Shown: positions 62,911-64,000 of the stretch, piece by piece
How positions within the stretch are numbered: the stretch's first letter is position 1
How the letters are laid out: every line of letters starts with the position of its first letter
Origin: Membranipora membranacea
Lineage: Eukaryota > Bryozoa > Gymnolaemata > Cheilostomatida > Membraniporidae
Assembly: GCA_914767715.1 (NCBI GenBank)
Contig: OU612070.1
Span: 8,325,501 to 8,389,500 of the forward strand
Length of the DNA stretch: 64,000 nt
Direction: 5' to 3'
Translations under genes and position numbers: made by a program
The notes under the pieces: model-generated
Databases searched by the model: none
Seen by the model: the letters and a program-made list of their open reading frames with translations, nothing else
What the model was told of the DNA's origin: nothing

Positions 62911-64000
62911 GTAAGTGGTGAATCAACCTACACTAATTTGAGGCTCGTGTACATCTTGCGTTGTCATAAAATTGTAATAGTATTTCTGATACAATACCCA
63001 GGGGCATAGGGAGTACCCCCAACCCCCTGGCCATACAGGGGTTGAATAGATCTGGGGTTAGGAGAGAATATCTGGGGTTGAGAAGTATAACAGGCTAAAA
63101 ATAAGCTCAACTCACCACCCACTTGGCCTACTATCTATACAATACAGCTAACATAACTGAGCTAATCCCTTCAGTGAATGGCCTTCTTCCGATTCTTCCG
63201 ATAGGTTGATCGCCGTCGGAGTAGTTGTCTACTTTCAAGAGTGAGACTGAGTGAGACTTGATTATCTGGATGTAAATAACAGTATATCAGTCATCGGAGA
63301 TGTAACAGTTAGGTATTTTGTATAGCTTCACAGCCACGACTCGCAAGGGATCAATTCAAGGAGGGTTTTGGCGTCACATTCACAATCACAGGGTTATCAG
63401 CAGTGGGTTGTTAACATATAAGGGGGAGGATAAGGAGAAATTGACAGACAACTTTTGTTAGTAATCTGGGACAACACTGTAGGGGTTTCCAGTGGATTAT
63501 CTGACACCAGGCCACACCACACTCGAGACCAGATCAGGGTAACAAGTCCTTGCCCATACACTAAAATCAACCACAACAAGGCGCTGGGAGCCGAGCACGG
63601 GGAAGGGGGCAGGGTACCCTCGAAAACAGGGTAACAAATGCACAATCAAAACAGCACTGAGTACTTGTTTCATGAGTTGGTAAATATTGTTGGAGTTGAG
63701 TAAGACGAGGGCAACAAATTACAAACGGAGTAGGATGGCTTATATACAATGAAGTAGGACAGTCCAGTATGTCGATGAGAGTAGTCAGTGGTGTGAGTCA
63801 TAAGTCAGTAAACAATATCATGAGTCATCAGGAGTACAATAACGATCAATAAATAAATGAGCAACAAGGGATATAGTTATGCGAACAACGAACAACATAT
63901 ACAGTTATCATAAATCAGTTCGATGGAGAGCTGGGTTGAGATATCGGTAGACTCGCTGTTTGAAAGCATATTTCTTCTCATTGGTGTTGATTGTACCAAC
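62911..64000. other. Nothing assigned
   Basis: Overlapping minus-strand frames at 63397-63749 are proline/serine-rich by composition only. A short GGGGTT-rich patch sits at about 63020-63080. No repeat with the rest of the window was noticed. Confidence 0.5.

Noticed and set aside
63397-63749. Two overlapping proline/serine-rich minus-strand frames
   Set aside because: Composition only; no motif, signal peptide or exon boundary supports a gene.

Overview
This is eukaryotic, almost certainly animal, genomic DNA. It is AT-rich, its genes are split into short exons with GT..AG introns, and it carries a receptor tyrosine phosphatase, a eukaryotic glutathione synthetase, a tRNA-derived SINE, MITE-like hairpins and animal-type transposase-related genes. 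An invertebrate, perhaps an early-branching one such as a sponge or cnidarian, fits best; the exact lineage is a guess.

Layout. (1) 209-5288 (+): the 3' part of a DDE-transposase-like gene, eight visible exons joined in one open frame. Its last 50 or so coding bases, with stop, downstream sequence and a splice acceptor, are tandemly amplified about 11 times to ~6860. A second ~161-bp satellite follows (7121-7600). (2) 8112-9117 (-): two exons encoding a P2X7-like cysteine/histidine C-terminal domain. (3) 10831-22395 (-): receptor tyrosine phosphatase (RPTP) copy A, with membrane segment and two phosphatase domains but no visible signal peptide or N-terminal ectodomain. (4) 22707-33794 (+): a broken glutathione synthetase gene. 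It lacks its N-terminal half, has a ~7.4-kb terminal-inverted-repeat element (23465-30887) inserted inside an exon with a 9-bp target duplication, and carries an in-frame TAG. (5) 35057-50926 (+): RPTP copy B, apparently intact: signal peptide, two PAN/apple-like domains, a beta-rich domain, an FN3-like domain, membrane segment, active-type D1 and degenerate D2 (about 1304 aa). Copies A and B are mirror images from about 10270-22395 and 39244-51350. (6) 52827-56618 (+): copy C, with the same PAN and FN3 ectodomain and a membrane segment, but a short tyrosine-bearing tail instead of phosphatase domains. (7) 56735-57470: a foldback element. (8) about 58490-62910 (+): a peptide-transporter (POT/SLC15)-like multi-pass gene with an in-frame stop. 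(9) The rest to 64000 holds repeat fragments and nothing I can assign.

How the genes may work together. The clearest biological theme is a small receptor family made by local duplication. Members share an ectodomain but carry opposite cytoplasmic outputs: a phosphatase in B (and A), and a tyrosine-containing tail in C. That resembles a paired-receptor arrangement, which is inference. The inverted duplication, the truncation of both copy A and glutathione synthetase at about 22.4-22.7 kb, and the transposon load suggest one rearrangement-prone locus.
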